Below, piece by piece: positions 33,925 to 43,869 of a stretch of DNA of 64,000 bases. The notes under the pieces were generated by a model that saw only the letters and a list, made by a program, of their open reading frames with translations, was not told the DNA's origin and ran no database searches. The number at the start of each line of letters is the position of its first letter. The first letter of the stretch is position 1. The translations under genes were made by a program, and so were the position numbers. Source of the stretch: Aliiroseovarius marinus (GTDB lineage Bacteria; Pseudomonadota; Alphaproteobacteria; Rhodobacterales; Rhodobacteraceae); NCBI RefSeq assembly GCF_004360145.1, contig NZ_ML178713.1:62001-126000 (forward strand), in the 5' to 3' direction.

Positions 33925-36900
33925 ATGAGCAGCCAACCCCGATTCATTCACCTTCGCACCCACACGCAGTACTCGCTTCTGGAAGGGGCGGTGCCGGTCA
34001 AGAAACTGCCCGGTCTGTGTGCGGCCCACGACATGCCCGCCGTCGCCATGACGGATACCAATAACATGTTCGCCGCATTGGAGTTTTCCGTGACGGCTGC
34101 GGGTGAGGGCGTGCAGCCCATCATCGGCTGTCAGGTCGATGTTTGCTATGACCCGCCCGCGCCGGGCGAGGCCCCGAAAGCCCCCGCAGCGGTGGTGCTT
34201 TTGGCCCAAACGGAAGAGGGATACGAGGGCCTGATGCGCCTGAATACCTGCCTCTATGTGGACAAGCACGGCGCGCTGCCGCAGGTCACGTTGGAGGATC
34301 TGGAAGCAAACTCTGAAGGTGTGATTTGCCTGACCGGCGGGGCGGAAGGTCCGGTCGGACAGTTCCTGCAAAACGGTCAGCGCGACAAGGCCGAATCCCT
34401 GATGCGCCGCCTGCACAAGACCTATGGCGACCGTCTGTATGTCGAGCTTCAGCGCCATCCCGGTGAGGGCGGTCAGCCAACCGAACCCGAACGTCTGACC
34501 GAGCGCGGCTTTGTCGAAATGGCATATGCGATGGGCATTCCGCTGGTCGCAACCAATGACGTCTATTTCCCCGCCCAGAAGCTGTACGAGGCCCATGACG
34601 CGCTGATCTGCATCAAGGAAGGCGCCTATGTGGACCAGCAGGACGGCCGTCGCCGTCTGACGCCTCAGCACTATTTCAAATCTCCCGAAGAGATGATCAC
34701 GCTGTTCGCGGATCTGCCCGAAGCGATCGAGAACACCGTGGAAATCGCCAAGCGCTGCGCCTTCATGGCCTATCGCCGCGATCCAATCCTGCCGAAATTC
34801 GCCGATGACGAGGTGGTCGAACTGCGCCGCCAGGCGAATGAAGGCTTGCAGGATCGACTGGCCGTGATCCCCCATGCGGTGTCTGTCGAGGAATACCAAA
34901 AACGCCTCGATTTTGAACTCGACATCATCGAAGGCATGGGCTTCCCCGGTTACTTCCTGATCGTTGCGGACTTTATCAAATGGGGCAAGGATCAGGGCAT
35001 TCCGGTGGGACCGGGCCGTGGCTCGGGTGCGGGCAGTCTGGTGGCCTATGCACTGACCATCACCGACCTTGATCCCCTGCGCTATTCGCTGCTGTTCGAA
35101 CGCTTCCTGAACCCGGAACGTGTCTCGATGCCGGACTTCGACATCGACTTCTGCATGGACCGTCGCGAGGAAGTCATTCGTTACGTTCAAGAGAAATACG
35201 GCCGCGACAAGGTGGGTCAGATCATCACCTTCGGTGCGCTTCTGTCGAAAGCAGCGGTGCGTGATGTGGGACGCGTGTTGCAGATGCCCTATGGGCAGGT
35301 GGACCGCCTGTCGAAGATGATCCCGGTCGAAGGCGTGAAACCCGTCTCGATCGAGAAAGCCCTGAAAGACGAGCCCCGCCTGCGGGAAGAGGCCCGCGCG
35401 GAAGAGGTCGTCGACCGTCTTCTGAAATACGGACAGCAGATCGAAGGCCTGCTGCGCAACGCCTCGACCCACGCGGCGGGTGTTGTGATTGGAGACCGGC
35501 CGCTGGACGCGCTGGTGCCGCTGTATCAGGATCCGCGCTCGGACATGCCTGCGACCCAGTTCAACATGAAATGGGTGGAACAGGCCGGCCTTGTGAAGTT
35601 CGACTTTCTGGGCCTGAAAACCCTGACCGTCATTCAAAACGCCGTGGACCTGATCCGGGGGCAGGGGCGTGATCTGCATGTGGGGCCGGGGGGCAATACG
35701 CTCTATGATCCGCCCGAAGGCGCGGTGAACGAAATCAACGCTATCCCGTTGGATGACGAACCGACCTACAAGCTCTATGCCGCTGCGAAAACGGTCGCCG
35801 TGTTCCAGGTGGAATCGACCGGTATGATGGACGCGCTGCGGCGCATGAAACCCACCTGTATCGAAGACATCGTGGCGCTGGTGGCGCTCTATCGTCCCGG
35901 CCCGATGGAGAACATCCCAACCTATTGCGAAGTCAAGAACGGCCAGCGCGAGATCGAGTCCGTTCACCCTCTGATCGACCACATTCTTGAGGAAACTCAA
36001 GGGATTATCGTTTATCAGGAACAGGTTATGCAGATCGCGCAGGTCATGGCGGGCTACTCGCTTGGTGGTGCTGACTTGCTGCGCCGCGCGATGGGTAAGA
36101 AGATTAAAGAGGCGATGGACGCCGAGCGTCCGAAGTTCGAAAAGGGCGCTGCCGAAAACGGTGTGCCCGCCAAGAAAGCCTCGGAAGTCTTCGACCTTCT
36201 GGAGAAGTTCGCCAACTACGGTTTCAACAAATCCCACGCCGCCGCCTATGCGGTGGTCAGCTATCAAACCGCATGGCTGAAAGCGAACCACCCGGTCGAG
36301 TTCATGGCCGGCGTGATGAACTGCGATATCCACCTGACCGACAAGCTGTCCGTCTACGCCAACGAAGTGCGGCGCGGCATGGATATCGAAATCGTACCGC
36401 CCTGCGTGAACCGCTCGCTAGAAACCTTCAGCGTGAAGGACGGCAAGGTGGTCTACGGGTTGGGCGCGTTGAAAAATGTGGGCATCGAAGCGATGAAATT
36501 GGTGGTCGAGGGCCGCAAGGTCGACGGTGTCGACAAGCCCTTCGCGACGCTCTTTGACGTCGCCCGCCGGGTCGATCTGAAACGTGTCGGCAAACGCCCG
36601 ATGGAGATGCTGGCCCGCGCCGGGGCCTTCGATCAGCTGGACAAAAACCGCCGCCGTATCTTCGACAGCCTCGATGGTCTGGTCAGCTACTCGGCCGCGA
36701 TCCACGAACAACGCGCGTCCAATCAGGTGTCTCTGTTTGGCGAGGCGGGCGATGACCTGCCCGAACCGCGCTTGTCCCCCGTGGGTGACTGGCTGCCCAG
36801 CGAACGGCTGGCGGAAGAGCAGAAAGCGATTGGCTTCTACCTGTCCGGCCACCCGCTGGATGACTACATGGCCGCGCTGAAGCGCAAGCAGGTTCTGTCC

Positions 36901-37440
36901 TTGCAAGAGCTTGAAAAGAAAGCGGAACGTGGCGCGATGGTGGCAAAGCTGGCCGGCACCGTGGCCGGCCGTCAGGAGCGCAAATCCGCGCGCGGTAACC
37001 GTTTTGCCTTCGCCCAGTTGACCGACCCGACCGGCCAGTACGAGGTCACGATCTTCTCGGACGTCTTAGAGAAATGCCGCGACTATCTGGAAACCGGGGC
37101 GAACGTGGTTGTCACGGTCGAGGCGACGATGGAGGCCGACCAGCTGAAACTTCTGGCCCGTTCAATCTCGCCCATCGACAATGTGGTGTCGGATGTGGGG
37201 GGCATGGCGCTGAAGCTCTACCTCGAAAACGCCGCGGCGCTGGCACAGGTGGCGTCAGTCTTGCAGGATGCGGCGGCCAAGGCGCGCAATGCCCGCCCCG
37301 GAGAAGTGTCCGTTTGCCTGATGGATCCCAGCCTGCCCGGCGAGGTCGAGATGACCTTGGGCCAGTCTTTCCCGCTGAATCCACAGGTCAAAGGCGCGCT
37401 AAAATCGCTGAACGATGTGATTGATGTCGAAGAAGTCTAG
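33925..37440 (+). CDS. dnaE: DNA polymerase III alpha subunit
   Basis: A 1171-residue replicative polymerase, the DnaE1 type by length and domain order. The PHP domain is at the N-terminus (LRTHTQYSLLEGAVPV). The polymerase core has the acidic catalytic motif MPDFDIDFCMD near residues 402-412. A helix-hairpin-helix region and an OB-fold (KLAGTVAGRQERKSARGNRFAF) follow. The ATG at 33925 is the only good start in phase with the PHP domain; its ribosome site is weak. The repeat/hairpin structure starts right at its stop codon. Confidence 0.96.
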   Translation: MSSQPRFIHLRTHTQYSLLEGAVPVKKLPGLCAAHDMPAVAMTDTNNMFAALEFSVTAAGEGVQPIIGCQVDVCYDPPAPGEAPKAPAAVVLLAQTEEGYEGLMRLNTCLYVDKHGALPQVTLEDLEANSEGVICLTGGAEGPVGQFLQNGQRDKAESLMRRLHKTYGDRLYVELQRHPGEGGQPTEPERLTERGFVEMAYAMGIPLVATNDVYFPAQKLYEAHDALICIKEGAYVDQQDGRRRLTPQHYFKSPEEMITLFADLPEAIENTVEIAKRCAFMAYRRDPILPKFADDEVVELRRQANEGLQDRLAVIPHAVSVEEYQKRLDFELDIIEGMGFPGYFLIVADFIKWGKDQGIPVGPGRGSGAGSLVAYALTITDLDPLRYSLLFERFLNPERVSMPDFDIDFCMDRREEVIRYVQEKYGRDKVGQIITFGALLSKAAVRDVGRVLQMPYGQVDRLSKMIPVEGVKPVSIEKALKDEPRLREEARAEEVVDRLLKYGQQIEGLLRNASTHAAGVVIGDRPLDALVPLYQDPRSDMPATQFNMKWVEQAGLVKFDFLGLKTLTVIQNAVDLIRGQGRDLHVGPGGNTLYDPPEGAVNEINAIPLDDEPTYKLYAAAKTVAVFQVESTGMMDALRRMKPTCIEDIVALVALYRPGPMENIPTYCEVKNGQREIESVHPLIDHILEETQGIIVYQEQVMQIAQVMAGYSLGGADLLRRAMGKKIKEAMDAERPKFEKGAAENGVPAKKASEVFDLLEKFANYGFNKSHAAAYAVVSYQTAWLKANHPVEFMAGVMNCDIHLTDKLSVYANEVRRGMDIEIVPPCVNRSLETFSVKDGKVVYGLGALKNVGIEAMKLVVEGRKVDGVDKPFATLFDVARRVDLKRVGKRPMEMLARAGAFDQLDKNRRRIFDSLDGLVSYSAAIHEQRASNQVSLFGEAGDDLPEPRLSPVGDWLPSERLAEEQKAIGFYLSGHPLDDYMAALKRKQVLSLQELEKKAERGAMVAKLAGTVAGRQERKSARGNRFAFAQLTDPTGQYEVTIFSDVLEKCRDYLETGANVVVTVEATMEADQLKLLARSISPIDNVVSDVGGMALKLYLENAAALAQVASVLQDAAAKARNARPGEVSVCLMDPSLPGEVEMTLGQSFPLNPQVKGALKSLNDVIDVEEV

Positions 37441-37498
37441 GGGCTTTGCCCCTCGCGCCTTCGGCGCTCACCCCAGGATATCTATGGCAAGAAAATAG
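37440..37498 (+). repeat. 3'-end dispersed repeat, copy B (after dnaE)
   Basis: GGGGCTTTGCCCC (37440-37452, first base is the last of the dnaE TAG) is followed by CTCACCCCAGGATAT and TATGGCAAGAAAATAG (to 37498). It forms a long hairpin with copy C. Confidence 0.8.
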
Positions 37499-37511
37499 GA
37501 GATCTGGTTCT

Positions 37512-37534
37512 CTATTTTCTTGCCATAAATATCC
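37512..37534 (-). repeat. Repeat core copy C, inverted relative to copy B
   Basis: CTATTTTCTTGCCATAAATATCC equivalent (23 bases, 37512-37534) is the reverse complement of 37476-37498 with one mismatch. Together they make a 23-bp stem with a 13-base loop downstream of dnaE. Only the core is present in this copy, without the GGGGCTTTGCCCC part. Confidence 0.85.
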
Positions 37535-37620
37535 CCGCCGGAGGCCTCATATCTGCCGCGCGTCAGCGCGGCCACCCCCAATCCGGTGCGCCCCGCCAGG
37601 GGCAATCCGGGGCGGGAGCC

Positions 37621-37830
37621 CTAGTAATGCGGCGGGCGTTCATCCCCAAGGATCACCCCGCCCGTGCCCGCGCTTTCGCGCTGGGCCTCGCGCTCCATCA
37701 GCATCTTCACGCGATGGGTCATTTTCGACAGGTCCGTATCCTGCCGCGCGACGACCTCGTTCAGCTCTTCGAGCTGACGGGTCAGGTGGGCGATGGTTTC
37801 TTCCAATTGGGTGATGCGATCTTGGGTCAT
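37621..37830 (-). CDS. slyX: SlyX family protein
   Basis: A 69-residue coiled-coil protein. ATG 37830 gives the typical SlyX start MTQDRITQLEETIAHLTRQLEELNEVVARQ, and the protein ends in the usual PPHY. Almost the whole length predicts one amphipathic helix, consistent with a small dimer or trimer. Function is unknown across the family. It is monocistronic, divergent from hisS and convergent with dnaE across the inverted repeat. Confidence 0.85.
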   Translation of the reverse strand: MTQDRITQLEETIAHLTRQLEELNEVVARQDTDLSKMTHRVKMLMEREAQRESAGTGGVILGDERPPHY

Positions 37831-37974
37831 GGCTGCGTGATAGCCTGCCCGGTCGTGCGCGCCCAGCGAAATCCACAGATCTGCGGTAAATTGTGAAGAA
37901 ACACAGGCTTTCCTTGCCCCCACCGCCCCCATCCGCTAGACCGCCCGCGACACCAATGTGAACCGGGACCAGAC

Positions 37975-39465
37975 ATGGCCAAGCAGAAAAAACAGCCCCG
38001 CCCCAAGGCAATCACGCCCAAGGGATTTCGCGACTATTTCGGAGCGGAAGTGGACGAGCGTAAACATATGCTCGACCAGATTGCGGCGGTGTATCATCGC
38101 TATGGCTTTGACGCGCTGGAAAGCTCGGCTGTGGAAACGGTCGAGGCGCTGGGCAAGTTCCTGCCCGACGTGGATCGCCCGAACGAAGGCGTCTTCGCGT
38201 GGCAAGAGTTTGACGAGAAGGACAATGGCGACTGGATGGCCCTGCGCTATGACCTGACCGCGCCATTGGCCCGCGTCTATGCACAGCACCGCAACGACCT
38301 GCCGACGCCCTATCGTCGCTATGCGATGGGCCCTGTCTGGCGCAACGAAAAGCCCGGTCCGGGGCGTTTCCGCCAGTTTTATCAATGTGATGCGGATACC
38401 GTGGGCACAGCCTCGATGGCCGCGGATGCGGAAATCTGCGCCATGCTGGCCGACACGCTGGAAACCGTCGGCATTCCGCGCGGCGACTATCTGGTGCGGG
38501 TGAACAACCGCAAGGTTATGAATGGCGTGCTTGAGGTTATGGGCGTGGGCGAAGGCCCCGAACGTGACGCGGTTCTGCGCACCATCGATAAGTTCGACAA
38601 GGTCGGAGAGGCCGGTGTGCGCGAGCTGTTGGGCAAGGGGCGTTTGGATGCTTCGGGTGCCTATATCGACGGGGTTGGTCTATCGGATGAACAGGCCGAG
38701 CCGGTGCTGGCCTTCCTGACCTCGAAGGGTGCCACCGCCGAGGAAACGCTCACGAACCTGCGCGCCGCCGTGGGCGAAAGCGCTATTGGTGCGGAAGGCA
38801 TTGCCGAGCTGGAACAGATCGCCGATCTTCTGGCCGCACAGGGATATGGCCCCGACCGGATCGAGATCGACCCCTCCGTCGTGCGCGGTCTGGGTTATTA
38901 TACCGGCCCCGTGTTCGAGGCCGAGCTGACCTTCGAAATCCAAGACGAAAAAGGCCGTCCGCGTCAGTTCGGGTCCGTTGCTGGGGGCGGGCGTTATGAC
39001 GATCTGGTCAAGCGCTTCACCGGACAGGCCGTTCCGGCCACCGGCGTCTCGATTGGCGTCGACCGCCTTTTGGCTGCACTCCGCGCCAAGGGCCGGATGG
39101 GCGGCAAGGCTGTTGGCCCTGTCGTCGTCACCGTCATGGATAAGTCGCGACTGGCGGATTATCAGGCGATGGTGTCCGACCTGCGCAACGCGGGCATCCG
39201 GGCCGAGGTCTATCTGGGCAACCCCAAGAACTTCGGCAACCAGTTGAAATATGCCGACAAGCGCAACTCGCCTGTGGCTGTCATTGCGGGCTCGGACGAG
39301 TTCGACGCGGGTAAGGTGCAGATCAAGGATCTGGTGCTGGGCGCCAAGATCGCCGAAAGCGCCACGCTTGAGGAATGGAAAGAACGCCCCAGCCAGTTCG
39401 AATGCGACCGCGCCGACATGGTCGCCCGCGTGCGTGACATCATCGAGGGTTCCGATGACGGATAA
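37975..39465 (+). CDS. hisS: Histidine-tRNA ligase
   Basis: A 496-residue class II aminoacyl-tRNA synthetase that charges tRNA-His. It has motif 2 region [20 protein letters not shown], the histidine-specific signature [12 protein letters not shown] and the motif 3 segment [12 protein letters not shown]. The C-terminal anticodon-binding domain begins near residue 390. Basic N-terminus [13 protein letters not shown] is as in relatives. It overlaps hisZ by 11 bases, linking histidyl-tRNA charging and histidine synthesis in one transcript. Confidence 0.96.
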   Translation: MAKQKKQPRPKAITPKGFRDYFGAEVDERKHMLDQIAAVYHRYGFDALESSAVETVEALGKFLPDVDRPNEGVFAWQEFDEKDNGDWMALRYDLTAPLARVYAQHRNDLPTPYRRYAMGPVWRNEKPGPGRFRQFYQCDADTVGTASMAADAEICAMLADTLETVGIPRGDYLVRVNNRKVMNGVLEVMGVGEGPERDAVLRTIDKFDKVGEAGVRELLGKGRLDASGAYIDGVGLSDEQAEPVLAFLTSKGATAEETLTNLRAAVGESAIGAEGIAELEQIADLLAAQGYGPDRIEIDPSVVRGLGYYTGPVFEAELTFEIQDEKGRPRQFGSVAGGGRYDDLVKRFTGQAVPATGVSIGVDRLLAALRAKGRMGGKAVGPVVVTVMDKSRLADYQAMVSDLRNAGIRAEVYLGNPKNFGNQLKYADKRNSPVAVIAGSDEFDAGKVQIKDLVLGAKIAESATLEEWKERPSQFECDRADMVARVRDIIEGSDDG

Positions 39466-40552
39466 GGCACAGATCCGGGCCGAAGCCGCCCGCTTGATGG
39501 GGGTCTTTGAAGCCAAAGGCGCAACCGCAGTCGAGGCCGACATCCTGCAACCGGCAGGCACGCTTCTGGACCTCTATGGCGAAGATATCCGGGGCCGCGC
39601 CTTCGTGACCCATGACCCGATCCGGGGCGAGGCAATGCTGCGCCCTGACTTCACCGTGCCGGTCGTGCAGATGCACATGGCCGACGGCGCTGAACCCGCT
39701 CGCTATACCTATATGGGCGAGGTGTTCCGTGCGCAGGAAGAATCCACCCATCGCGCCTCGGAATACTTCCAGGTGGGATACGAGGTCTTTGACCGCGACG
39801 CCCCCATCGAAGCGGATGCCGAGGTCTTTGCCTTTATCCAAGACGCGCTCTCGCCTTTGTCGCTGCGGGCTGCCACCGGCGATATGGGGCTGCTTTTGGC
39901 CGCTGTGCGCGGGTTGAAAACCACGGATCGCCGCAAGGCCGCCCTGCTGCGCCATATCTGGCGTCCCCGCCGTTTCCGTGCGCTGCTGGACCGGTTCGCC
40001 GGACGCGCGCCGCTGCCGGAAGGTCGTGCGGCGATGCTTGCCAAGGATGATCCGATGCAGGATGCAGGCCCCCAGATCGGCCTGCGCTCGGCGGCCGAGA
40101 TCGCTGACCGCATCGAGGCCCTGCGTGAAGACGCCGCCGCCGCGCCGATCTCGGTCCAAGAGGTCGAGCTGCTGGATGACCTTCTGGGGTTGCGCGAAAC
40201 CACGGTGAACGTGCTGTCGCGTCTGCGCGACATCGCGGTCGACATGCCCGCCATCGCGGATGCCGTCGACCGGTTGGAAGCCCGGGCCGAGGCGCTCTAT
40301 CAGCGCGGCGTGGACGTGGATAATCTGGATTTCGAAGGCAGCTATGGCCGCACCTCGATGGAATATTATGACGGGTTCGTCTTTGGCTTTTACGCTGAAA
40401 CCCGCCCCGATCTGCCCCCGGTGGCCACAGGCGGGCGCTATGATGCGCTGACCCGCGTGCTGGGCCGCGCCAAAGGGCATGAAATCCCCGCCGTCGGCGG
40501 CGTCATCCGCCCTGAAATCGTGTTGGAACTGACCGCTGGGGGTGCAAAATGA
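39455..40552 (+). CDS. hisZ: ATP phosphoribosyltransferase regulatory subunit HisZ
   Basis: A 365-residue HisS paralogue without an anticodon-binding domain. It keeps class II folds ([22 protein letters not shown]) but does not charge tRNA. HisZ joins the short form of HisG to make an active, histidine-regulated hetero-octamer. ATG 39455 lies within the end of hisS. The stop overlaps the hisG ATG (ATGA), which fits the fixed stoichiometry with HisG. Confidence 0.94.
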   Translation: MTDKAQIRAEAARLMGVFEAKGATAVEADILQPAGTLLDLYGEDIRGRAFVTHDPIRGEAMLRPDFTVPVVQMHMADGAEPARYTYMGEVFRAQEESTHRASEYFQVGYEVFDRDAPIEADAEVFAFIQDALSPLSLRAATGDMGLLLAAVRGLKTTDRRKAALLRHIWRPRRFRALLDRFAGRAPLPEGRAAMLAKDDPMQDAGPQIGLRSAAEIADRIEALREDAAAAPISVQEVELLDDLLGLRETTVNVLSRLRDIAVDMPAIADAVDRLEARAEALYQRGVDVDNLDFEGSYGRTSMEYYDGFVFGFYAETRPDLPPVATGGRYDALTRVLGRAKGHEIPAVGGVIRPEIVLELTAGGAK

Positions 40553-41247
40553 CCCTGAAGATTGGTGTGCCCTCGAAGGGCCGTCTGATGGAGAAGACCT
40601 TTGACTGGTTCGGCGCGCGTGGCGTGGAGCTGGCCCGCACCGGGTCGGATCGTGAATATGCAGCTGCAGTCAACGGAATCGATGGGATCGAGCTGGTCTT
40701 GCTGTCGGCAGGGGAAATTCCGCGCGAGCTTGCCGCTGGCCGCATCCATCTGGGTGTGACCGGATCGGACCTTGTGCGTGAAAAGCTGGGCAGCTGGCAG
40801 GACAAAGTGTCAGAACTGGCCCTGATGGGCTTTGGCCATGCAGACCTGATCATCGCCGTGCCGAAATGCTGGGTCGATGTGAACACGCTGGACGATCTGG
40901 ATGCCGCTGCCGCAGCCTTCCGCGCCCAGCACGGGTTCCGCCTGCGCATCGCCACCAAGTTCCACCGCTTGATCCGCGATCACCTGCGCGACCACGGCGT
41001 GGCGGATTATCAGTTGGTGGACAGCCAGGGCGCGACCGAGGGTACCGTCAAGAACGAAACCGCCGAGGCCGTGGCCGACATTACCTCGACCGGCGAGACC
41101 TTGCGCGCGAACCACCTGAAGATTCTGGCGGGCAAACCCGTCCACAAATCGCAAGCCACCCTGTTCAAGTCGCGCAATGCGGATTGGAACGAGGCAACCC
41201 GAGCCACCTTGAAAACGCTGACGGGAAAGCTGGGCCTGCAGTCCTAA
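40549..41247 (+). CDS. hisG: ATP phosphoribosyltransferase, short form
   Basis: A 232-residue catalytic subunit for the first step of histidine synthesis, joining ATP and PRPP to phosphoribosyl-ATP. It starts with [16 protein letters not shown] and has the PRPP-binding segment ADITSTGETLRANHLKI. The C-terminal regulatory domain of long-form HisG is absent, as expected where HisZ is present. Its TAA overlaps the stop codon of the convergent DUF2461 gene, leaving no room for a classical terminator. Confidence 0.96.
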   Translation: MTLKIGVPSKGRLMEKTFDWFGARGVELARTGSDREYAAAVNGIDGIELVLLSAGEIPRELAAGRIHLGVTGSDLVREKLGSWQDKVSELALMGFGHADLIIAVPKCWVDVNTLDDLDAAAAAFRAQHGFRLRIATKFHRLIRDHLRDHGVADYQLVDSQGATEGTVKNETAEAVADITSTGETLRANHLKILAGKPVHKSQATLFKSRNADWNEATRATLKTLTGKLGLQS

Positions 41248-41897
41248 ACCTGCGGATCGAGCGCAAGCTGCATCCAGTTGCGCAAAGGCTCCATTGCACG
41301 CAGTTCGATTGCGATCATGGCCGGTCCGTCCGGCCCCATGATCTCGGCCTGCGGGACGTGGTCGTTCCACCAGACGATCCCCTTGCGCCGAAGCAGGTCG
41401 CCATGCGGATGATCTGCCTCCCACGCCATCGGAACACGTTTCAACTCGGGCTCGGAAATCCGCAATCCATCGGATTCCGCTTTAGCATGCAGCACTTGCA
41501 GAACTTCCCCCTGCGGCCCGGCAACGATCTCGCGCCAGTGAGCCAACGCATCGCGGTCGAAGGTGAAAACGCCGAAGCCCACCACAAGGTGTTCGGTTTG
41601 TAACCCGACCATCCAACTGGCCCCGGTCTGCGCGTCTGCAAAACCGATATGGATATGCGTGTTGTAAGGCGTCTTGTCCTTGGTAAACCGCAGATCGCGA
41701 TGCATCCGAAAGATCCGCGCGGTCACATCGGTCGCATAGATCGCGGCAAGTTTCTGGGCCAGCGCATCCGCAAACTGCGCAGCGGCCTTTTTGATATGCG
41801 CCTCATAACGCGGCTTGTTTTCGGCAAACCAGTCGCGGCTGTTGTTCCCGGACAGGTCGCGAAGAAACGACAGGGTTTCGTCGCTGAACCAGGTCAT
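41244..41897 (-). CDS. DUF2461 (TIGR02453) family protein
   Basis: A 217-residue cytoplasmic protein of the DUF2461 family, recognised by FLRDLSGNNSRDWFAENKPRYEAH at the start and RMHRDLRFTKDKTPYNTHI in the middle. The family has no established function. The start overlaps the stop of the CDGSH gene by 4 bases, so the two are probably translated together. The 3' end overlaps that of hisG. Confidence 0.88.
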   Translation of the reverse strand: MTWFSDETLSFLRDLSGNNSRDWFAENKPRYEAHIKKAAAQFADALAQKLAAIYATDVTARIFRMHRDLRFTKDKTPYNTHIHIGFADAQTGASWMVGLQTEHLVVGFGVFTFDRDALAHWREIVAGPQGEVLQVLHAKAESDGLRISEPELKRVPMAWEADHPHGDLLRRKGIVWWNDHVPQAEIMGPDGPAMIAIELRAMEPLRNWMQLALDPQV

Positions 41898-42538
41898 GAC
41901 ACTGCGTCGGCCGGATCGGTAAAATCGGCGGCTTTGTGGCTGCCATCACAGAACGGCTTGTTCTTCGAATGTCCGCAACGGCACAGAAATGCCTTACCCA
42001 CGGTACCAATCCGCCGCCCCGTGCCCGAGCATAGCTCAAGGTTCCCATCCACCACCAACGGCCCGTCGGGACGACGCGAGACTTCGGCAGGCCCACCTAC
42101 GTCGTCACTGGCAGGTGGTGTTTTAGGCGCGGGTTCGCCCGTCGCCTCGAACCCGCCGTCCACATGGCTGTAGTCGCAATAGGGTTTGTTCTTCGACAGC
42201 CCACAGCGACAGAGCGCCACGCGGGTTTCGCGATCTCCGCCCTCGACACACACATCGCCCGCCAGCACCAAAGGCCCGTTTTCCAAGACTGCCAGCCGGT
42301 TGATCTTCGGCGCGCGCTCTTGGGCGCCACTGTTGCGTCGAAATGCCAAGGCGCCCGAGGGGCAGGTCCGGATCATTGCCGCTACTTCCTCGGCACTTGC
42401 ATTGTCGGGCTGCACCCAAGGCCGCTTCGACGGGTCAAACACTTCGGGCAGTTGAAGGAAACAGTTGCGCGCGTGAATGCAGCGCTTCAGGTCAAAGGTG
42501 ACCGTGATCTCGTCGCCCGTATACTCTTTACGTTTCAT
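41894..42538 (-). CDS. Triple Fe-S protein: divergent 4Fe-4S domain plus two CDGSH motifs
   Basis: A 214-residue protein with three predicted metal sites. The N-terminal part has C20, C26 and C59 (CIHARNC ... TCPSGAL), matching the divergent 4Fe-4S mono-cluster family (Fer4_19). The first CDGSH-type site is CRCGLSKNKPYCDYSH (C110, C112, C121, H125), with Tyr in the usual Gly/Asn place. The second is CRCGHSKNKPFCDGSH (C186, C188, C197, H201). CDGSH motifs bind a [2Fe-2S] cluster by three Cys and one His. An electron-transfer or iron-sensing role is likely but unproven. Start 42538 follows GGGAG. Confidence 0.9.
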   Translation of the reverse strand: MKRKEYTGDEITVTFDLKRCIHARNCFLQLPEVFDPSKRPWVQPDNASAEEVAAMIRTCPSGALAFRRNSGAQERAPKINRLAVLENGPLVLAGDVCVEGGDRETRVALCRCGLSKNKPYCDYSHVDGGFEATGEPAPKTPPASDDVGGPAEVSRRPDGPLVVDGNLELCSGTGRRIGTVGKAFLCRCGHSKNKPFCDGSHKAADFTDPADAVS

Positions 42539-42625
42539 AGCTGGCTCCCATGCTGACTGAATTCAGCCTAGCCCAGCCCAGAGGATTCACAAAATCACGA
42601 AAAAGGCGCCCGCTGTGGGACGCCC

Positions 42626-42683
42626 TTATTTTCTTGCGGCAAATATCCTGGGGTGAGGCCGCAGGCCGAGGGGCAAAGCCCCT
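42626..42683 (-). repeat. 3'-end dispersed repeat, copy D (after trpS)
   Basis: On the minus strand AGGGGCTTTGCCCCT (42683-42669) is followed by CCTCACCCCAGGATATTTGC and GCAAGAAAATAA (to 42626). The TATGG of other copies is replaced by TGCCG. Orientation matches trpS upstream. Confidence 0.75.
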
Positions 42684-42688
42684 CCTTA

Positions 42689-42734
42689 GGCTCGCGAAGC
42701 GAGCCACCTTATCCCATGCCTCACGAAGTGAGCC
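42689..42734 (-). other. Two tandem mini-hairpins downstream of trpS
   Basis: CTCAC-GAA-GTGAG (42720-42732) and GGCTCGC-GAA-GCGAGCC (42689-42705) are near-perfect stems with three-base loops, lying between the trpS stop (42746) and repeat copy D. With the GGGGCTTTGCCCC stem they make three consecutive hairpins in the trpS 3' region. Confidence 0.65.
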
Positions 42735-42745
42735 ACCAAAATCGC

Positions 42746-43771
42746 TTAGCGCGTGCGCGAGCGCAGGAAGCCTGTGATGTCATAGGCTTGATCCAGAATG
42801 GGCTGAGCGATCGCCTCGGCCTTGTCAGCACCTTCGCCCAGAATGCGGTCGATCTCGGCTTTGTCGTTCATCAGGCGCGACATCTCTTCCGAGATCGGCG
42901 CCAGCTTTTCAACCGCAAGATCCGCCAGCGCGGGCTTGAACTTGCCCCAGCCAGCGCCTGCGTATTCGGTGATTACCTGTTCATTCGTCAGACCGGACAG
43001 ACCCGCATAAATGTCGACAAGGTTCTTCGCCTCGGGGCGGTCTTTCAGGCCGTCCAAAGTCTCGGGCAGAGGCTCGGGGTCGGTCTTGGCCTTCTTGAAC
43101 TTCTTGGCGATCTTGTCGGCGTCATCGGTCATGTTGATGCGTTCCATATCGCTTTCACCCGATTTCGACATCTTCTTGGTGCCGTCACGCAGGTTCATCA
43201 CGCGGGTGGCCGGACCTTCGATGATCGGCTCGGGCTGCGGGAAGAAACCTTCGGCCTTGAAGTCGTGGTTAAACTTCGCGGCGATGTCGCGCGTCAGTTC
43301 AACATGCTGCTTCTGGTCCTCGCCCACGGGGACGTGGGTTGCGTGATACAGCAGGATGTCGGCGGCCATCAGAGATGGGTAGGCATACAGGCCAAGCGAA
43401 CTTTGCTCGGCGTTCTTACCGGCCTTGTCCTTGAACTGGGTCATGCGGTTCATCCAGCCCACGCGCGCCACGCAGTTGAACAGCCACGCAAGCTCGGCAT
43501 GGGCCGGAACCTGACTTTGGTTGAACAGGATCGACTGGCTGGGATCGATGCCCGAGGCCAAGAAGCCCGCTGCCACTTCGCGGGTGGCATCCGTCAGCTC
43601 TTTCGGGTCTTGCCAGACGGTGATGGCATGCAGGTCGACGACGCAATAAATGGTCTCGAAATCCTGTGCCTGCATGTCCACAAAACGCTTGATGGCGCCA
43701 AGGTAGTTGCCCAGCGTCAGCCCGCCCGAGGGTTTGATCCCCGAAAATACGCGCGGCGTGTGATTGGTCAT
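42746..43771 (-). CDS. trpS: Tryptophan-tRNA ligase
   Basis: A 341-residue class I aminoacyl-tRNA synthetase charging tRNA-Trp. The first signature is in [19 protein letters not shown] (TLGN in place of HIGH, as usual for TrpRS), and the KMSKS loop is present as [10 protein letters not shown]. Start 43771 has GGAG 7 bases upstream. It is a single-gene unit followed by three hairpins and repeat copy D. Confidence 0.96.
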   Translation of the reverse strand: MTNHTPRVFSGIKPSGGLTLGNYLGAIKRFVDMQAQDFETIYCVVDLHAITVWQDPKELTDATREVAAGFLASGIDPSQSILFNQSQVPAHAELAWLFNCVARVGWMNRMTQFKDKAGKNAEQSSLGLYAYPSLMAADILLYHATHVPVGEDQKQHVELTRDIAAKFNHDFKAEGFFPQPEPIIEGPATRVMNLRDGTKKMSKSGESDMERINMTDDADKIAKKFKKAKTDPEPLPETLDGLKDRPEAKNLVDIYAGLSGLTNEQVITEYAGAGWGKFKPALADLAVEKLAPISEEMSRLMNDKAEIDRILGEGADKAEAIAQPILDQAYDITGFLRSRTR

Positions 43772-43869
43772 GTGTTTGCTCCGTCTGGAATTCTGTGCCC
43801 ATGTCGATTACCTAGCTGGGCAGACAGCGTCAAGGAAAGCCCGGATAAACGCGGGCAAAGGAGCAGCCC

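Noticed and set aside
33847-36333. An 828-codon open frame on the minus strand
   Set aside because: It lies wholly opposite dnaE, has no recognisable domain, and is rich in His, Arg, Gly and Val as expected for the reverse of a high-GC gene.
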